Shown: piece after piece, positions 33,935 through 42,875 of the stretch | How the letters are laid out: every line of letters starts with the position of its first letter | Position numbering within the stretch: the first letter of the stretch is position 1 | DNA from: Burkholderiaceae bacterium | Lineage (GTDB): Bacteria; Pseudomonadota; Gammaproteobacteria; Burkholderiales; Burkholderiaceae_B | Length of the DNA: 54,771 nucleotides | Assembly (NCBI GenBank): GCA_030158305.1 | Contig: JAOATE010000009.1 | Location: forward strand, 18,361-73,131 | Direction of reading: 5' to 3' | Position numbers and translations under genes: made by a program | Notes under the pieces: generated by a model | What the model saw: the letters and a program-made list of their open reading frames with translations, nothing else | Told to the model about the DNA's origin: nothing | Database searches by the model: none

Positions 33935-35473
33935 TTAGAACGGATCATCGAGACCGTTTTGCACTTGTTCGGCGGCACGCAGGACTGCGCGTGCTTTGGC
34001 TTCGGTTTCGAGCCATTCCATTTCGGGATCCGAGTCGGCCACGATGCCGGCGGCGGCCTGCACATAAAGCATGCCGTCCTTGATGATGCCGGTGCGAATC
34101 GCGATGGCAACATCCATTTCTCCGCCATAGCTCAGGTAGCCGGCGGCGCCACCGTAAATGCCGCGGCGCACGGGTTCGAGCTCGTCGATCATTTGCATGG
34201 CGCGGACTTTTGGTGCGCCGGTCAGCGTGCCGGCGGGGAACGAGGCGCGCAGTACATCCATGTTGCTCATGCCAGCCTCGAGCGTGCCGGTGACGTTGGA
34301 GACCAAGTGCATCACGTGTGAGTAGCGTTCGATCACCATGGTGTCGGTGACTTTGACCGAGCCAATTTTGGCCACACGACCGACGTCATTGCGCGCGAGG
34401 TCGATCAGCATGACGTGTTCAGCACGTTCCTTGGGATCGGCGAGCAGCTCTTCGGCGAGTGCCGCGTCTTCTTCGGGCGTCGCACCACGTTTGCGTGTAC
34501 CCGCGAGCGGCCGAATGGTGATTTCTGTTTCGGCCGGTGTGCCTGCGGGGGCGTCTTCGCCAACAGGCAGGGCCTCTTGGCGCACCAAAATCTCGGGCGA
34601 GGCGCCGACGACTTGGAAGTCACCAAAGTTCCAGAAGTACATATAGGGCGATGGATTAAGCGAGCGCAGCGCGCGGTAAAGCGAAAGCGGCGAGTCACTA
34701 AAGGGTTTGGTGATGACCTGTCCGACCTGGACTTGCATCAAGTCGCCCGCGGCGATGTATTCCTTGGCGCGTCTCACCGCGGCGAGATAGTCAGCCTTGG
34801 CAAAACTGCGCTCTTCTTTGGTCACAACGCTCGAGTGACTGTAGGGAATCTCAACAGGTTTGCGCAGCTTGATTCGCAGCTCTTTGAGGCGTTTTTGCGC
34901 ACGACTAAAGGCTTCGACTTCGGCGGGGTCTGCGTAGACCATCAGGTAGATGCGTCCGGCCAGGTTGTCCACAATGACGAGCTCGTCGGTTTGTAGCAAC
35001 AGAATATCCGGAGGACCTTCGCCCATTCCGGCTGGGTAGGGCTTGAGGGCGGGGCCGAGCTTAGGCTCGATATTGCGCACGGTGTCGTAGCCAAAATAGC
35101 CTGCCAACCCACCCGCAAAGCGCGGCATGCCTGGGCGCAGAGCGACTTTAAAGCGGCTCTGATACTCGGAAATAAAACTGAGTGGGTCGCCTTCGTGGGT
35201 TTCGACAATTTTGTCGTCACGTAATAGGGTGGTTTTGTTGCCGCGCGCCTGGATGACGTTGCGTGCAGGCAGACCGATAAAAGAATAACGACCAAAGCGC
35301 TCGCCACCTACCACTGACTCGAGCAGGCATGAGTTTTTGCCTCCCTGAGTTCCGGAGTGCGCCAGTTTGAGGTAAATCCCCAACGGGGTATCCAGATCGG
35401 CGTAAGTCTCGGCGATCAGTGGAATGCGGTTGTAGCCTTGGGCCGCTAGGGCTTTAAATTCGATTTCAGTCAT
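33935..35473 (-). CDS. trpE: Anthranilate synthase component I
   Basis: 512 residues. Converts chorismate to anthranilate. The N-terminal tryptophan feedback site includes LLESVVGGERFGRYSFIG. The chorismate domain carries QVQVGQVITKPF, SPYMYFWNFGDFQVVGASPEILV, IRPLAGTRKRGATPEED, the ERAEHVMLIDLARND metal site and SFPAGTLTGAPKVRAM. It is first of the operon and lies 40 bases after the attenuator terminator. Confidence 0.98.
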   Translation of the reverse strand: MTEIEFKALAAQGYNRIPLIAETYADLDTPLGIYLKLAHSGTQGGKNSCLLESVVGGERFGRYSFIGLPARNVIQARGNKTTLLRDDKIVETHEGDPLSFISEYQSRFKVALRPGMPRFAGGLAGYFGYDTVRNIEPKLGPALKPYPAGMGEGPPDILLLQTDELVIVDNLAGRIYLMVYADPAEVEAFSRAQKRLKELRIKLRKPVEIPYSHSSVVTKEERSFAKADYLAAVRRAKEYIAAGDLMQVQVGQVITKPFSDSPLSLYRALRSLNPSPYMYFWNFGDFQVVGASPEILVRQEALPVGEDAPAGTPAETEITIRPLAGTRKRGATPEEDAALAEELLADPKERAEHVMLIDLARNDVGRVAKIGSVKVTDTMVIERYSHVMHLVSNVTGTLEAGMSNMDVLRASFPAGTLTGAPKVRAMQMIDELEPVRRGIYGGAAGYLSYGGEMDVAIAIRTGIIKDGMLYVQAAAGIVADSDPEMEWLETEAKARAVLRAAEQVQNGLDDPF

Positions 35474-35513
35474 CTGTTCGGGCGGTTCTCGCAGTTAGCA
35501 GACCGGGTTATCC

Positions 35514-35546
35514 AAAAAAAAAGCCCGGCCATGGTTGGGCGGGCTT
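35514..35546 (-). terminator. trp attenuator terminator
   Basis: Minus-strand hairpin AAGCCCG / CGGGCTT around CCATGG, followed by nine T residues (35522-35514), 40 bases before trpE. An upstream AATACAAAC can pair with GTTTGTGTT inside the leader peptide gene, giving an alternative fold. The short leader gene at 35602-35673 makes this an attenuator rather than a plain terminator. Confidence 0.88.
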
Positions 35547-35601
35547 GGTTTGTATTGCTGGCTTGGAGGTTATAGCCTCTCGGCCGGAGTCAGACGAACC
35601 A

Positions 35602-35673
35602 TCACCCGGAACACAAACGCCACCAGCGCCACGAGGCGCGGGGAATGGCAGGAATGTGAACGGCTGTATTCAT
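35602..35673 (-). CDS. trpL: trp leader peptide
   Basis: 23 codons, ATG 35673 to TGA 35604-35602. It holds three Trp codons in the cluster W-R-W-W (residues 15, 17 and 18) followed by RLCSG. It lies about 50 bases upstream of the attenuator hairpin on the trp strand. When charged tRNA-Trp is short the ribosome would stall at these codons and let an antiterminator form. The ribosome site is weak. It falls 37 bases after the gph stop, so the trp promoter probably lies at the end of gph or just after it. Confidence 0.85.
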   Translation of the reverse strand: MNTAVHIPAIPRASWRWWRLCSG

Positions 35674-35710
35674 CTGATCTATATGTTTAATAAGTTAGCG
35701 CTTGACTCAA

Positions 35711-36394
35711 TCAGCGCGCTGCAACCCACAGGGCTGCTGCCTCAATGGAGTCTACTATAGCATCGACATCCAGAGTCTGCACACTCTGGCCTTCGTTGTA
35801 GCCATAGGGGACTGCCAGGACTGAGCAGCCTGCTGCGCGCGCCGACAAGGCGTCGTTAATCGAGTCACCCACTGCACAGGTGCGGGCAGGCAGGGAGCCG
35901 ACCAGTGAGCAACCATGCAGCATCGGGGCGGGGTGGGGTTTGCGCTCAGGGAGGGTGTCGCCACAGACAACGCCTTGCATAAAGCGAAGCAGGCCGGTGC
36001 GCTCGAGCAGGGGCATGGTGAATTCGGTGTTTTTGTTGGTCACCACTGCCATTTTGAGGCCCATGCTCTGGATGCGCTCAAGTCCAGGGATCACGCCGTC
36101 GAAAATGATGGCGTTATCACCATTGATCTTGTGATATTCGGCATAGTAGATGTCACGACCCCGCAAAAACAGCTCTTCTGAGGCGGGTTTCCCGCCTTGG
36201 GCGGTCGCCAGAATGCGGCGCATCAGATTGTCTGAGCCTTTGCCAATATAGGTGGAAATCTCAGCTTGCGGCATGGTCGCAAAGTCTAACTCGGTCAACA
36301 TCGCGTTGACGGCGATCGCCAGATCGGGGATCGTGTCCATCAAGGTGCCGTCCAGATCAAGCAGGACTGCGTCGTAGGATTTGGAAGATGACAT
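35711..36394 (-). CDS. gph: Phosphoglycolate phosphatase
   Basis: 227 residues, HAD hydrolase that clears 2-phosphoglycolate. Motif I is LLDLDGTLMDT with the nucleophile Asp, motif II is VVTNKN, motif III includes the Lys in ERKPHP, and motif IV is VGDSINDALSARAAG. Its placement between rpe and trpE is conserved in Burkholderiales. It starts two bases after rpe ends. Its stop lies 37 bases upstream of the trp leader peptide. Confidence 0.96.
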   Translation of the reverse strand: MSSSKSYDAVLLDLDGTLMDTIPDLAIAVNAMLTELDFATMPQAEISTYIGKGSDNLMRRILATAQGGKPASEELFLRGRDIYYAEYHKINGDNAIIFDGVIPGLERIQSMGLKMAVVTNKNTEFTMPLLERTGLLRFMQGVVCGDTLPERKPHPAPMLHGCSLVGSLPARTCAVGDSINDALSARAAGCSVLAVPYGYNEGQSVQTLDVDAIVDSIEAAALWVAAR

Positions 36395-36396
36395 GT

Positions 36397-37110
36397 TTAT
36401 TGACCAGTCTGTTGATCTGCGAGTGAGATTTGTTTGCGCATGTCTTGGATGACGCGGGCGTAGTCGGGCTGACCAAAAATAGCGGAGCCTGCGACAAATG
36501 TGTCAGCACCTGCGGCCCGAATGGCGCCAATATTGTCTGCCTTGACGCCACCATCGACCTCAAGGGCGATCGGTTGTCCGCCCGCTTGGGTGTGGGCGTC
36601 AATCAGGGCACGTGCTTGGCGCAGTTTGGTCAGCGTGCCAGGAATAAAGCTTTGGCCACCAAAACCGGGGTTGACGGACATCAGCAAAATGATGTCGACT
36701 TTGTGCATCACGTGAGCGAGCCAGTCGAGTGGAGTGGCGGGGTTAAAGACCAGGCCTGCCTGACAGCCTTGGTCACGGATCAGCGAGAGGCTGCGATCGA
36801 CATGGCGAGAGGCTTCGGGGTGAAAAGTGATGACGTTGGCGCCGGCTTTGGCAAACATCGGAATTAGACTGTCGACGGGTTCGACCATCAAATGCACATC
36901 AATCGGGACTTGTACGTGCGGGCGAATAGCCTCACAAACCATAGGGCCGATAGTGAGATTTGGAACGTAATGGTTGTCCATGACGTCAAAATGAATCCAG
37001 TCGGCACCAGCGGCCACAACATTTCTCACTTCTTCGCCCAGTCGGGCGAAGTCAGCGGATAAAATGCTGGGCGCGAGACGGGCCTTCGGTAAGGCTTGAG
37101 TTTCTGGCAT
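36397..37110 (-). CDS. rpe: Ribulose-phosphate 3-epimerase
   Basis: 237 residues. Interconverts ribulose- and xylulose-5-phosphate. TIM barrel with [29 protein letters not shown] (metal His/Asp), [19 protein letters not shown] and [11 protein letters not shown]. It is first of an rpe-gph unit that leads into the trp operon and is divergent from apaG with about 60 bases between starts. Confidence 0.98.
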   Translation of the reverse strand: MPETQALPKARLAPSILSADFARLGEEVRNVVAAGADWIHFDVMDNHYVPNLTIGPMVCEAIRPHVQVPIDVHLMVEPVDSLIPMFAKAGANVITFHPEASRHVDRSLSLIRDQGCQAGLVFNPATPLDWLAHVMHKVDIILLMSVNPGFGGQSFIPGTLTKLRQARALIDAHTQAGGQPIALEVDGGVKADNIGAIRAAGADTFVAGSAIFGQPDYARVIQDMRKQISLADQQTGQ

Positions 37111-37169
37111 GATGGTCGAGTCGCGAGTCTAAGTAACCCTCATTATTGCAGTTTTCTTTGGATGTGCTT

Positions 37170-37544
37170 GTGAAACCTTTTGAGCTCTCAGTGGCCGTTG
37201 AGCCGCATTTTGTACCGGAGCAGTCTGATCCGGGCAAACAGCAGTTTGTGTTCGCCTACAAGGTGCGCATCACCAATGTCGGCGAGCGGCCGGCACAGGT
37301 GATTAGTCGTCACTGGATCATCTCAGATGGCGAGCAAGGTGAGCATGAGGTGCGCGGTCTGGGTGTGGTTGGACAGCAGCCCCTGTTGGGACCGGGCGAG
37401 ACGTTTGAATACACGAGTGGATGTCCGCTTAAAAATCCTGTCGGGACGATGCGTGGCAGTTACCATTGTGTCGGCGAGAATGGCGTGCCTTTTGAGGTGG
37501 ATGTTCCTGAGTTTGTTCTGGCAATGCCTCGCACTCTGCACTAA
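37170..37544 (+). CDS. apaG: ApaG protein
   Basis: 124 residues, Fn3-like fold; E. coli ApaG is 125 long and its function (Co2+/Mg2+ homeostasis, stress) is not settled. Conserved: EQSDPGKQQFVFAYKVRITN, SRHWIISDG, VRGLGVVGQQPLLGPGETFEYTSGCPL, GTMRGSYHC and VPEFVLAMP. GTG 37170 gives the usual length; in-frame TTG 37146 and other alternatives upstream are possible since no strong ribosome site is seen. It heads a plus-strand run continuing into mltA. Confidence 0.93.
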   Translation: MKPFELSVAVEPHFVPEQSDPGKQQFVFAYKVRITNVGERPAQVISRHWIISDGEQGEHEVRGLGVVGQQPLLGPGETFEYTSGCPLKNPVGTMRGSYHCVGENGVPFEVDVPEFVLAMPRTLH

Positions 37545-37598
37545 GCTCTATGTTGGTTTGCGCTGACTTCCGCACTAAATATTGATTGAGATTGAACG

Positions 37599-38879
37599 AT
37601 GCAAAAAAGTGTTTTCCGCCTGGCCTTGGCCACGATCGTCACGTTGGTTGCGGGTTGTTCGACGGTCTCAACACCTCCCGAGACTGCGGACCAGGGCGTG
37701 TCCAAGCCTGATGCGCCTTTTGCAGTGCCTAGTGCGGGTGCATTGCCTGACAGCGCCGCCCGCAACTTGCAAGGCAAATTTGTCGCGGCGGGCTGGTCTG
37801 ATTTGCCGGGCTGGAATAATGATGATTTGCGCAATGTGTGGACAACGTTCGTTCGAAACTGTCGAGGCCTGATGCGCCCGACTTCGACCAACCTGGCCGG
37901 TCCGACCCGGGCAACCCCTAAAGCATGGCAGCCGGTGTGTGCTGCAGCCCTGGATCCCAAGCGTGCGCCAGCTGCGAACGATCCTCAGGCGGTGCGTCGC
38001 TTCATTCAGACGTGGCTTTCACCCTGGCGCCTGCAAGGCTCTGACGGCAAGCCTGCCAGCAATATTGTGACGGGTTATTACGAGCCTTTAGTAAAGGGTT
38101 CCCGTACAAAAGGTGGGCCGAACCAATGGCCGCTCTACACCGTGCCTGCTGACTTGCTGACCATTGATCTTGGGCGCGTCTATCCGGAGCTTGCAGGCAA
38201 GCGGGTGCGTGGCAAACTCGACGGCAAGCGCGTGGTGCCTTATGACAGTCGAGCCGCCCTCGAGTCCTCGGGTCGTCGACCACCTGCTGTTGTGTATGTG
38301 GATGATCCCGTCGACAATTTCTTTTTACAGGTTCAGGGTTCTGGACGTGTGCAGTTGCCAGATGGCAAAACGATACGCGTCGCCTATGCCGACCACAACG
38401 GTCATCCCTATGTCTCAATTGGCAAATGGTTAGCAGACAAGGGGGAGCTTCCTCTTGCTCAAACGTCTATGCAAAATATCCGTGCCTGGGCCAAGCGCAA
38501 TCCCAATCGTGTTCAGGAAATGCTCAATGCCAATCCAGCCTTGGTGTTTTTCCAAGAAGAACCTGTCACTGATCCTGAAATTGGACCCAAAGGTGCCTAT
38601 GGCATTCCTTTGATGGCGCAGCGTTCGATCGCCATTGATACCAATTTTGTCCCACTGGGGACGCCTGTATTTTTAGCGACTACGATGCCGTCTTCAAAGG
38701 ACTCGCTCAACCGTTTAGTGTTTGCGCAAGATACTGGGACCGCGATTAAAGGCGCGGCGCGCGCAGACTTTTACTGGGGTTTTGGTGAGGCGGCTGGCAA
38801 TATGGCGGGCCGCATGAAGCAACCGGGTCAAATGTGGGTCTTGTGGCCCAAGCAGGCCGGTCAGCCGACGGCACGATAA
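37599..38879 (+). CDS. mltA: MltA membrane-bound lytic transglycosylase
   Basis: 426 residues, outer-membrane lipoprotein. Lipobox LVAGC with Cys20. The MltA domain includes GYYEPLVKGSRTKGG and YVDDPVDNFFLQVQGSGRV, and the C-terminal 3D domain carries the catalytic Asp in QDTGTAIKGAARADFYWGFG. It cleaves peptidoglycan strands. It is 54 bases after apaG and 10 before the Ubi-type gene, so probably part of one transcript. Confidence 0.97.
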   Translation: MQKSVFRLALATIVTLVAGCSTVSTPPETADQGVSKPDAPFAVPSAGALPDSAARNLQGKFVAAGWSDLPGWNNDDLRNVWTTFVRNCRGLMRPTSTNLAGPTRATPKAWQPVCAAALDPKRAPAANDPQAVRRFIQTWLSPWRLQGSDGKPASNIVTGYYEPLVKGSRTKGGPNQWPLYTVPADLLTIDLGRVYPELAGKRVRGKLDGKRVVPYDSRAALESSGRRPPAVVYVDDPVDNFFLQVQGSGRVQLPDGKTIRVAYADHNGHPYVSIGKWLADKGELPLAQTSMQNIRAWAKRNPNRVQEMLNANPALVFFQEEPVTDPEIGPKGAYGIPLMAQRSIAIDTNFVPLGTPVFLATTMPSSKDSLNRLVFAQDTGTAIKGAARADFYWGFGEAAGNMAGRMKQPGQMWVLWPKQAGQPTAR

Positions 38880-38889
38880 AGACCTCTTC

Positions 38890-40056
38890 ATGCACACACC
38901 AATCGTCGTCTGCGGCACGGGTATCGTCGGTCTAGCCACCGCGTTAGGTTTTGCGCGTCGCGGCGAGAAAGTCACGTTATTAGGATCCAAGCGCCATTTC
39001 GAGTCTGCACACCCTGAAACGTTTCACTCGCGTGTCTATGCGATTTCGCCTGCGAGTCAACGTTTTCTTGCGGGACTTGGGGTTTGGGATCTGCTGGATG
39101 CCAGGAGGCTAACTGCTGTTGAGGCGATGGAGATTCATGGCGATGGCGATGGTTTGCTGAACCTGAATGCTTGGCAGACTGCACAAACAGAATTGGCCTG
39201 GATTGTGGAGGCGCTTGAGATTGAGCGTGTGCTGACGCAGGCTGTGCAAATGTTTGGTGTGCCGTGGATCCCTGAAAAGTTTGCCAGCTATGCACCGGGT
39301 CGGCTCGCAACAGAGCAAGGCACGGTCTTGGAGGCTGAGTTGTTCGTGGCGGCTGATGGCGCTCAGTCAGCGTTGCGTGAGGCAGCAGGCGTGCCTGTGA
39401 CCGTGCGACCTTATGGCGCAACGGGTCTTGTTGCGCATTTCAATAGCGACCTCCCGCACCAAGGCACGGCATTGCAATGGTTTACTTCAGAGGGTGTGTT
39501 GGCCTTATTGCCGATGCCGACGACCTCTGAGGGGCCTCAGGTCTCCATGGTGTGGTCAGCCAAAGAAATGCTGGCCCGCGAGGTGTTGGCGATGTCCGAG
39601 CCTGAGCAAGCTCAGTTTTTAAGCAATAGACTTTCTTGGATGACGGCATCACGTCTCGGCAAGCTGACCTTGAGGGGCGCATTGCAAGGCTTTCCTCTGA
39701 GTTTGAATCAATCTCCGATGGTGGCCGACGGGTTGGTCTTGGCCGGAGATGCGGCCCACCGCGTCCATCCTTTGGCCGGTCAGGGACTCAACCTTGGCTT
39801 GGGCGATGTCGAGGCACTTGTTGATACCATAGCGGGCCGCGAGTCATTTCGTCGTCCTGGTGATGCCATGTTGCTGAGACGTTATCGCCGAGCACGTGCA
39901 GAGCCTGTACTGGCGATTCGGGTCGTAACGGACGGTCTGTTTCGTTTGTTTGATGCGCCTCAGGCCCCGGTGGCCTGGTTGCGCAATGCTGGCATGAATA
40001 TCGTCGAACAGTTGCCGTTCGTTAAGCGTTTTTTAATTGCAGGTGCCTCTCGTTAG
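38890..40056 (+). CDS. UbiH/UbiF/COQ6-family FAD monooxygenase
   Basis: 388 residues. Ring hydroxylase family of ubiquinone synthesis. N-terminal FAD fold VVCGTGIVGLATALGFA, the DG motif VAADGAQSALRE and the GD motif LAGDAAHRVHPLAGQGLNLG are all present; the last is characteristic of UbiH/UbiF/VisC proteins. Which ring position it hydroxylates cannot be told. It is flanked by mltA (10 bases) and dsbC (8 bases). Confidence 0.94.
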   Translation: MHTPIVVCGTGIVGLATALGFARRGEKVTLLGSKRHFESAHPETFHSRVYAISPASQRFLAGLGVWDLLDARRLTAVEAMEIHGDGDGLLNLNAWQTAQTELAWIVEALEIERVLTQAVQMFGVPWIPEKFASYAPGRLATEQGTVLEAELFVAADGAQSALREAAGVPVTVRPYGATGLVAHFNSDLPHQGTALQWFTSEGVLALLPMPTTSEGPQVSMVWSAKEMLAREVLAMSEPEQAQFLSNRLSWMTASRLGKLTLRGALQGFPLSLNQSPMVADGLVLAGDAAHRVHPLAGQGLNLGLGDVEALVDTIAGRESFRRPGDAMLLRRYRRARAEPVLAIRVVTDGLFRLFDAPQAPVAWLRNAGMNIVEQLPFVKRFLIAGASR

Positions 40057-40064
40057 GAGTAGTG

Positions 40065-40805
40065 ATGGTTAAGCGTTTCATTTTTGGTCTGACGGTGTTG
40101 TGCGCTTCCTCGTTTTGGACGGGCGCCTTTGCTCAGGGTGCTGTGGCTGCCCCCTCTGCGCCTGTCGCAACGGATGCCAAGTCGCTTGCGGTTCAAAAGC
40201 TTTTTTCTCAGCGTTTTGACAACCCTGAAATTACGGCTGTGCGCCCGACGCCCTATGGTTTGTACGAAATCCAGTTGGGCCCGGACTTGGTCTTTACGGA
40301 TGAAAAGGTCACCTTTGTGTTTGATGGCACCTTGATTGATGCCAAAACGCGTCAGGACTACACCCGCGAACGCATGGATGCGATCGCGCGCGTGCCTTTC
40401 GATCAATTGCCTTTTGAGTTGGCCATGAAGCAGGTCAAGGGCGATGGCTCACGCAAGCTCGCGATTTTTGAAGATCCCAATTGTGGATATTGCAAAGTGT
40501 TACGAAAGTCTTTGGGTGACATCGACAATCTCACGGTTTACACCTTCCCGTTTCCTATTTTGTCGCCTGACTCGACACAAAAGGTCAAAAACGTCTGGTG
40601 CTCAAAGGATCGCGCCGCGACTTGGGATGACTGGATGCTCAAGGGCAAGGTACCACCGACTGTGGAGTGTGAGGTGCCGATTGATCAAATGCTTGCCCTG
40701 GGTAAAAAGCTGATGGTGCGTGGCACCCCTGCGTTGTTTTTTGCGGATGGTAGCCGTGTTGGCGGAGCGATTCCAAAAGCAGAAATTGAAAAGCGCTTGA
40801 AGTAA
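40065..40805 (+). CDS. dsbC: DsbC-type thiol:disulfide isomerase
   Basis: 246 residues, periplasmic. Signal peptide to about residue 25 (MVKRFIFGLTVLCASSFWTGAFAQ). An N-terminal dimerisation domain with VQKLFSQRFDNPEI precedes a thioredoxin-like domain. The active site is FEDPNCGYCKV with Cys140 and Cys143, and the cis-Pro loop is VRGTPALFFADG. It shuffles wrong disulfides with DsbD. ATG 40065 has TAGGAGT directly upstream; GTG 40062 is too close to it. Confidence 0.95.
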   Translation: MVKRFIFGLTVLCASSFWTGAFAQGAVAAPSAPVATDAKSLAVQKLFSQRFDNPEITAVRPTPYGLYEIQLGPDLVFTDEKVTFVFDGTLIDAKTRQDYTRERMDAIARVPFDQLPFELAMKQVKGDGSRKLAIFEDPNCGYCKVLRKSLGDIDNLTVYTFPFPILSPDSTQKVKNVWCSKDRAATWDDWMLKGKVPPTVECEVPIDQMLALGKKLMVRGTPALFFADGSRVGGAIPKAEIEKRLK

Positions 40806-40854
40806 TCAAAAGTGTGTTGAGAATAACGTTAATTAGATTGAACTGGAGATAGAT

Positions 40855-41802
40855 ATGCGTATTGCTGTACTGGACGACTATTTGAAAGTGGCAAAAGGAA
40901 TGGCCAACTGGGACTCGCTCAAAGCGGAGGTCACTTTTTTCAATGAGTTTATTCAGCCTGACAAGCTGGCTGCGACGCTTGCGTCTTTTGACGTCGTGGT
41001 GGCGATGCGTGAACGCTCGGCGTTCCCCGCCTCGGTGATTCAGGCGATGCCTAATCTTAAGTTATTGGTGACGACCGGTTTGCGGAACAACTCGATTGAT
41101 CTGGAAGCTTGCCGCCAAGCGGGTGTTGTCGTATCGGGTTCGCCTGGCGATCCGCTGAGCACTGGCGCAACGGCTGAACTCTCATGGTCCTTGTTGTTGG
41201 CGCTGTTTAAAAAGATTCCCCAAGAAGATGCCAATATGAGAAAGGGTCTCTGGCAGACTTCGATGCCCCCTACTATTAAAGGTAAGCGCCTGGGTTTGTT
41301 GGGTGTTGGCAATTTGGGACAGCAAGTGGGTCGTGTGGGCACAGCCTTTGGCATGGAAGTCGTTGCGTGGAGTCCTAATTTGACGGCAGAGCGTGCCGCT
41401 GAAGCAGGCGTCAAACTCGTGAGCAAAGAGGAGCTTTTCAAAACTTCTGATGCGATCAGTATTCACCTCGTGTTGAGCGACCGTACACGCAAGATCGTCG
41501 ATGCTGCATGTATTGCGTCGATGAAGCCCACGGCATATCTAGTCAATACTTCGCGCGCAGGCTTGGTGGATCTGGCGGCATTGAAACAAGCCTTAGAACA
41601 AGGCAAGATTGGTGGTGCGGGTCTGGACGTCTATGAGTCTGAGCCTGTGTTGGCAAATGATCCTTGGCGCCAAGTGCCTCGTACAGTGTTGACCCCGCAT
41701 TTGGGTTATGCCACGCCAGAGAACTTCGCGGTGTTTTACAAGAACGTTGTGGCCAATATTGAGGCTTTTGCAGCGGGCACCCCCACGCGAGTGCTGACCT
41801 AA
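40855..41802 (+). CDS. D-2-hydroxyacid dehydrogenase-family protein
   Basis: 315 residues, NAD-dependent. Rossmann motif LGLLGVGNLGQQVG, catalytic Arg in NTSRAGLVD, Glu in DVYESEP, and His in TPHLGYAT. The family covers glycerate, phosphoglycerate and lactate dehydrogenases; the substrate is unassigned. TGGAG precedes the ATG. The stop overlaps the start of the AI-2E-type permease (TAATG), so the two are coupled. Confidence 0.94.
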   Translation: MRIAVLDDYLKVAKGMANWDSLKAEVTFFNEFIQPDKLAATLASFDVVVAMRERSAFPASVIQAMPNLKLLVTTGLRNNSIDLEACRQAGVVVSGSPGDPLSTGATAELSWSLLLALFKKIPQEDANMRKGLWQTSMPPTIKGKRLGLLGVGNLGQQVGRVGTAFGMEVVAWSPNLTAERAAEAGVKLVSKEELFKTSDAISIHLVLSDRTRKIVDAACIASMKPTAYLVNTSRAGLVDLAALKQALEQGKIGGAGLDVYESEPVLANDPWRQVPRTVLTPHLGYATPENFAVFYKNVVANIEAFAAGTPTRVLT

Positions 41803-42875
41803 TGCAGCCCTTTTTGCCGGTCCACATCGTTGCGCGTATTTTGCTGGTGTTATTGCTGGCAGCAGGCGTCTATTTTTTTAGCGGCTTTGTGGTGCCGGTG
41901 CTGGCGGCCCTCATTGTGGGGTTTGCCAGCTGGCCGCTTTACTCTCGCTGGGTCAGGGTCTGTGGGGGGCGCACGACCCTTGCGGCGAGTGGCGCACTGG
42001 TTTTTATCACCCTCGTCCTGATTGTTCCGCTTTCGGCGGCGCTCTATTTTGCGATTAATGAAGTGACGCATTTATTGGTCTGGTTAATTGCCGCCAACAA
42101 AGAAGGAATGAATGCGCCTGCTTGGATTTCTGCCCTGCCTTTGGTGGGGGAGCGTCTGGGGGGGTATTGGGACGAATACCTAGGGCAGCCGCATGCCTTG
42201 GGTGGCATGATTGAAATGGTCAGTGGTCAGCACATTGGCAATATTTATCGCTTGATTCTATCTACAACGGGTAACGTCTTTCACATTTTGTTGACCCTGT
42301 TGTTTATGCTGATTACCTTGCTGTTTGTCTACAAAGATGGACACAGGATGGTGGGTCAATTGGATATTTTGGGTGAGCGAGTGCTGCCGCAGCGCTGGCA
42401 GCACTTGTCGCGTGTGATTCCTGCGACGATCAGTGCGACGGTGACGGGGATGGGTTTAATTGCGATCGGTGAGGGCGTAGTACTCGGCCTGGCGTACTGG
42501 ATCGCAGGCGTACCCTCTCCAGTCTTGCTAGGTGTCATCACTGCCGTCATGGCGATGATCCCAGGCGGTGCGCCGCTGTCCTTTACCTTGGTTTCGCTCT
42601 ATCTCGTGGGCTCTGGTGAGCCCCTAACGGGAGCGGCGCTATTTGCCTGGGGCTCGATCGAATTGTTTATCGTGGACAAGACCTTACGCCCTCGGTTAGT
42701 AGGCGGACCAGTCAAATTACCGTTTTTGCCCACTTTTTTTGGTTTGGTGGGCGGCGTGACGACAATGGGCTTTGTCGGTCTTTTCATCGGGCCCGTCTTG
42801 ATGGCCCTGATTGTTGCGTTGTGGCGCGAGTGGGTGCTAGAAGTACAGTTAACGACCGAGCAACCGCCTAGCTGA
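41802..42875 (+). CDS. AI-2E family (PerM) transporter-like membrane protein
   Basis: 357 residues, about seven to eight transmembrane helices. Typical family stretches: VPVLAALIVGFASWPLY, LLTLLFMLITLLFVYKDG, AIGEGVVLGLAYWIAGVP, the MAMIPGGAPLSF turn, VDKTLRPRLVGG and FIGPVLMALI. The family includes the AI-2 exporter TqsA and Na+/H+ exchangers, so the substrate is unknown. It overlaps the convergent regulator gene by eight bases. Confidence 0.92.
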   Translation: MQPFLPVHIVARILLVLLLAAGVYFFSGFVVPVLAALIVGFASWPLYSRWVRVCGGRTTLAASGALVFITLVLIVPLSAALYFAINEVTHLLVWLIAANKEGMNAPAWISALPLVGERLGGYWDEYLGQPHALGGMIEMVSGQHIGNIYRLILSTTGNVFHILLTLLFMLITLLFVYKDGHRMVGQLDILGERVLPQRWQHLSRVIPATISATVTGMGLIAIGEGVVLGLAYWIAGVPSPVLLGVITAVMAMIPGGAPLSFTLVSLYLVGSGEPLTGAALFAWGSIELFIVDKTLRPRLVGGPVKLPFLPTFFGLVGGVTTMGFVGLFIGPVLMALIVALWREWVLEVQLTTEQPPS

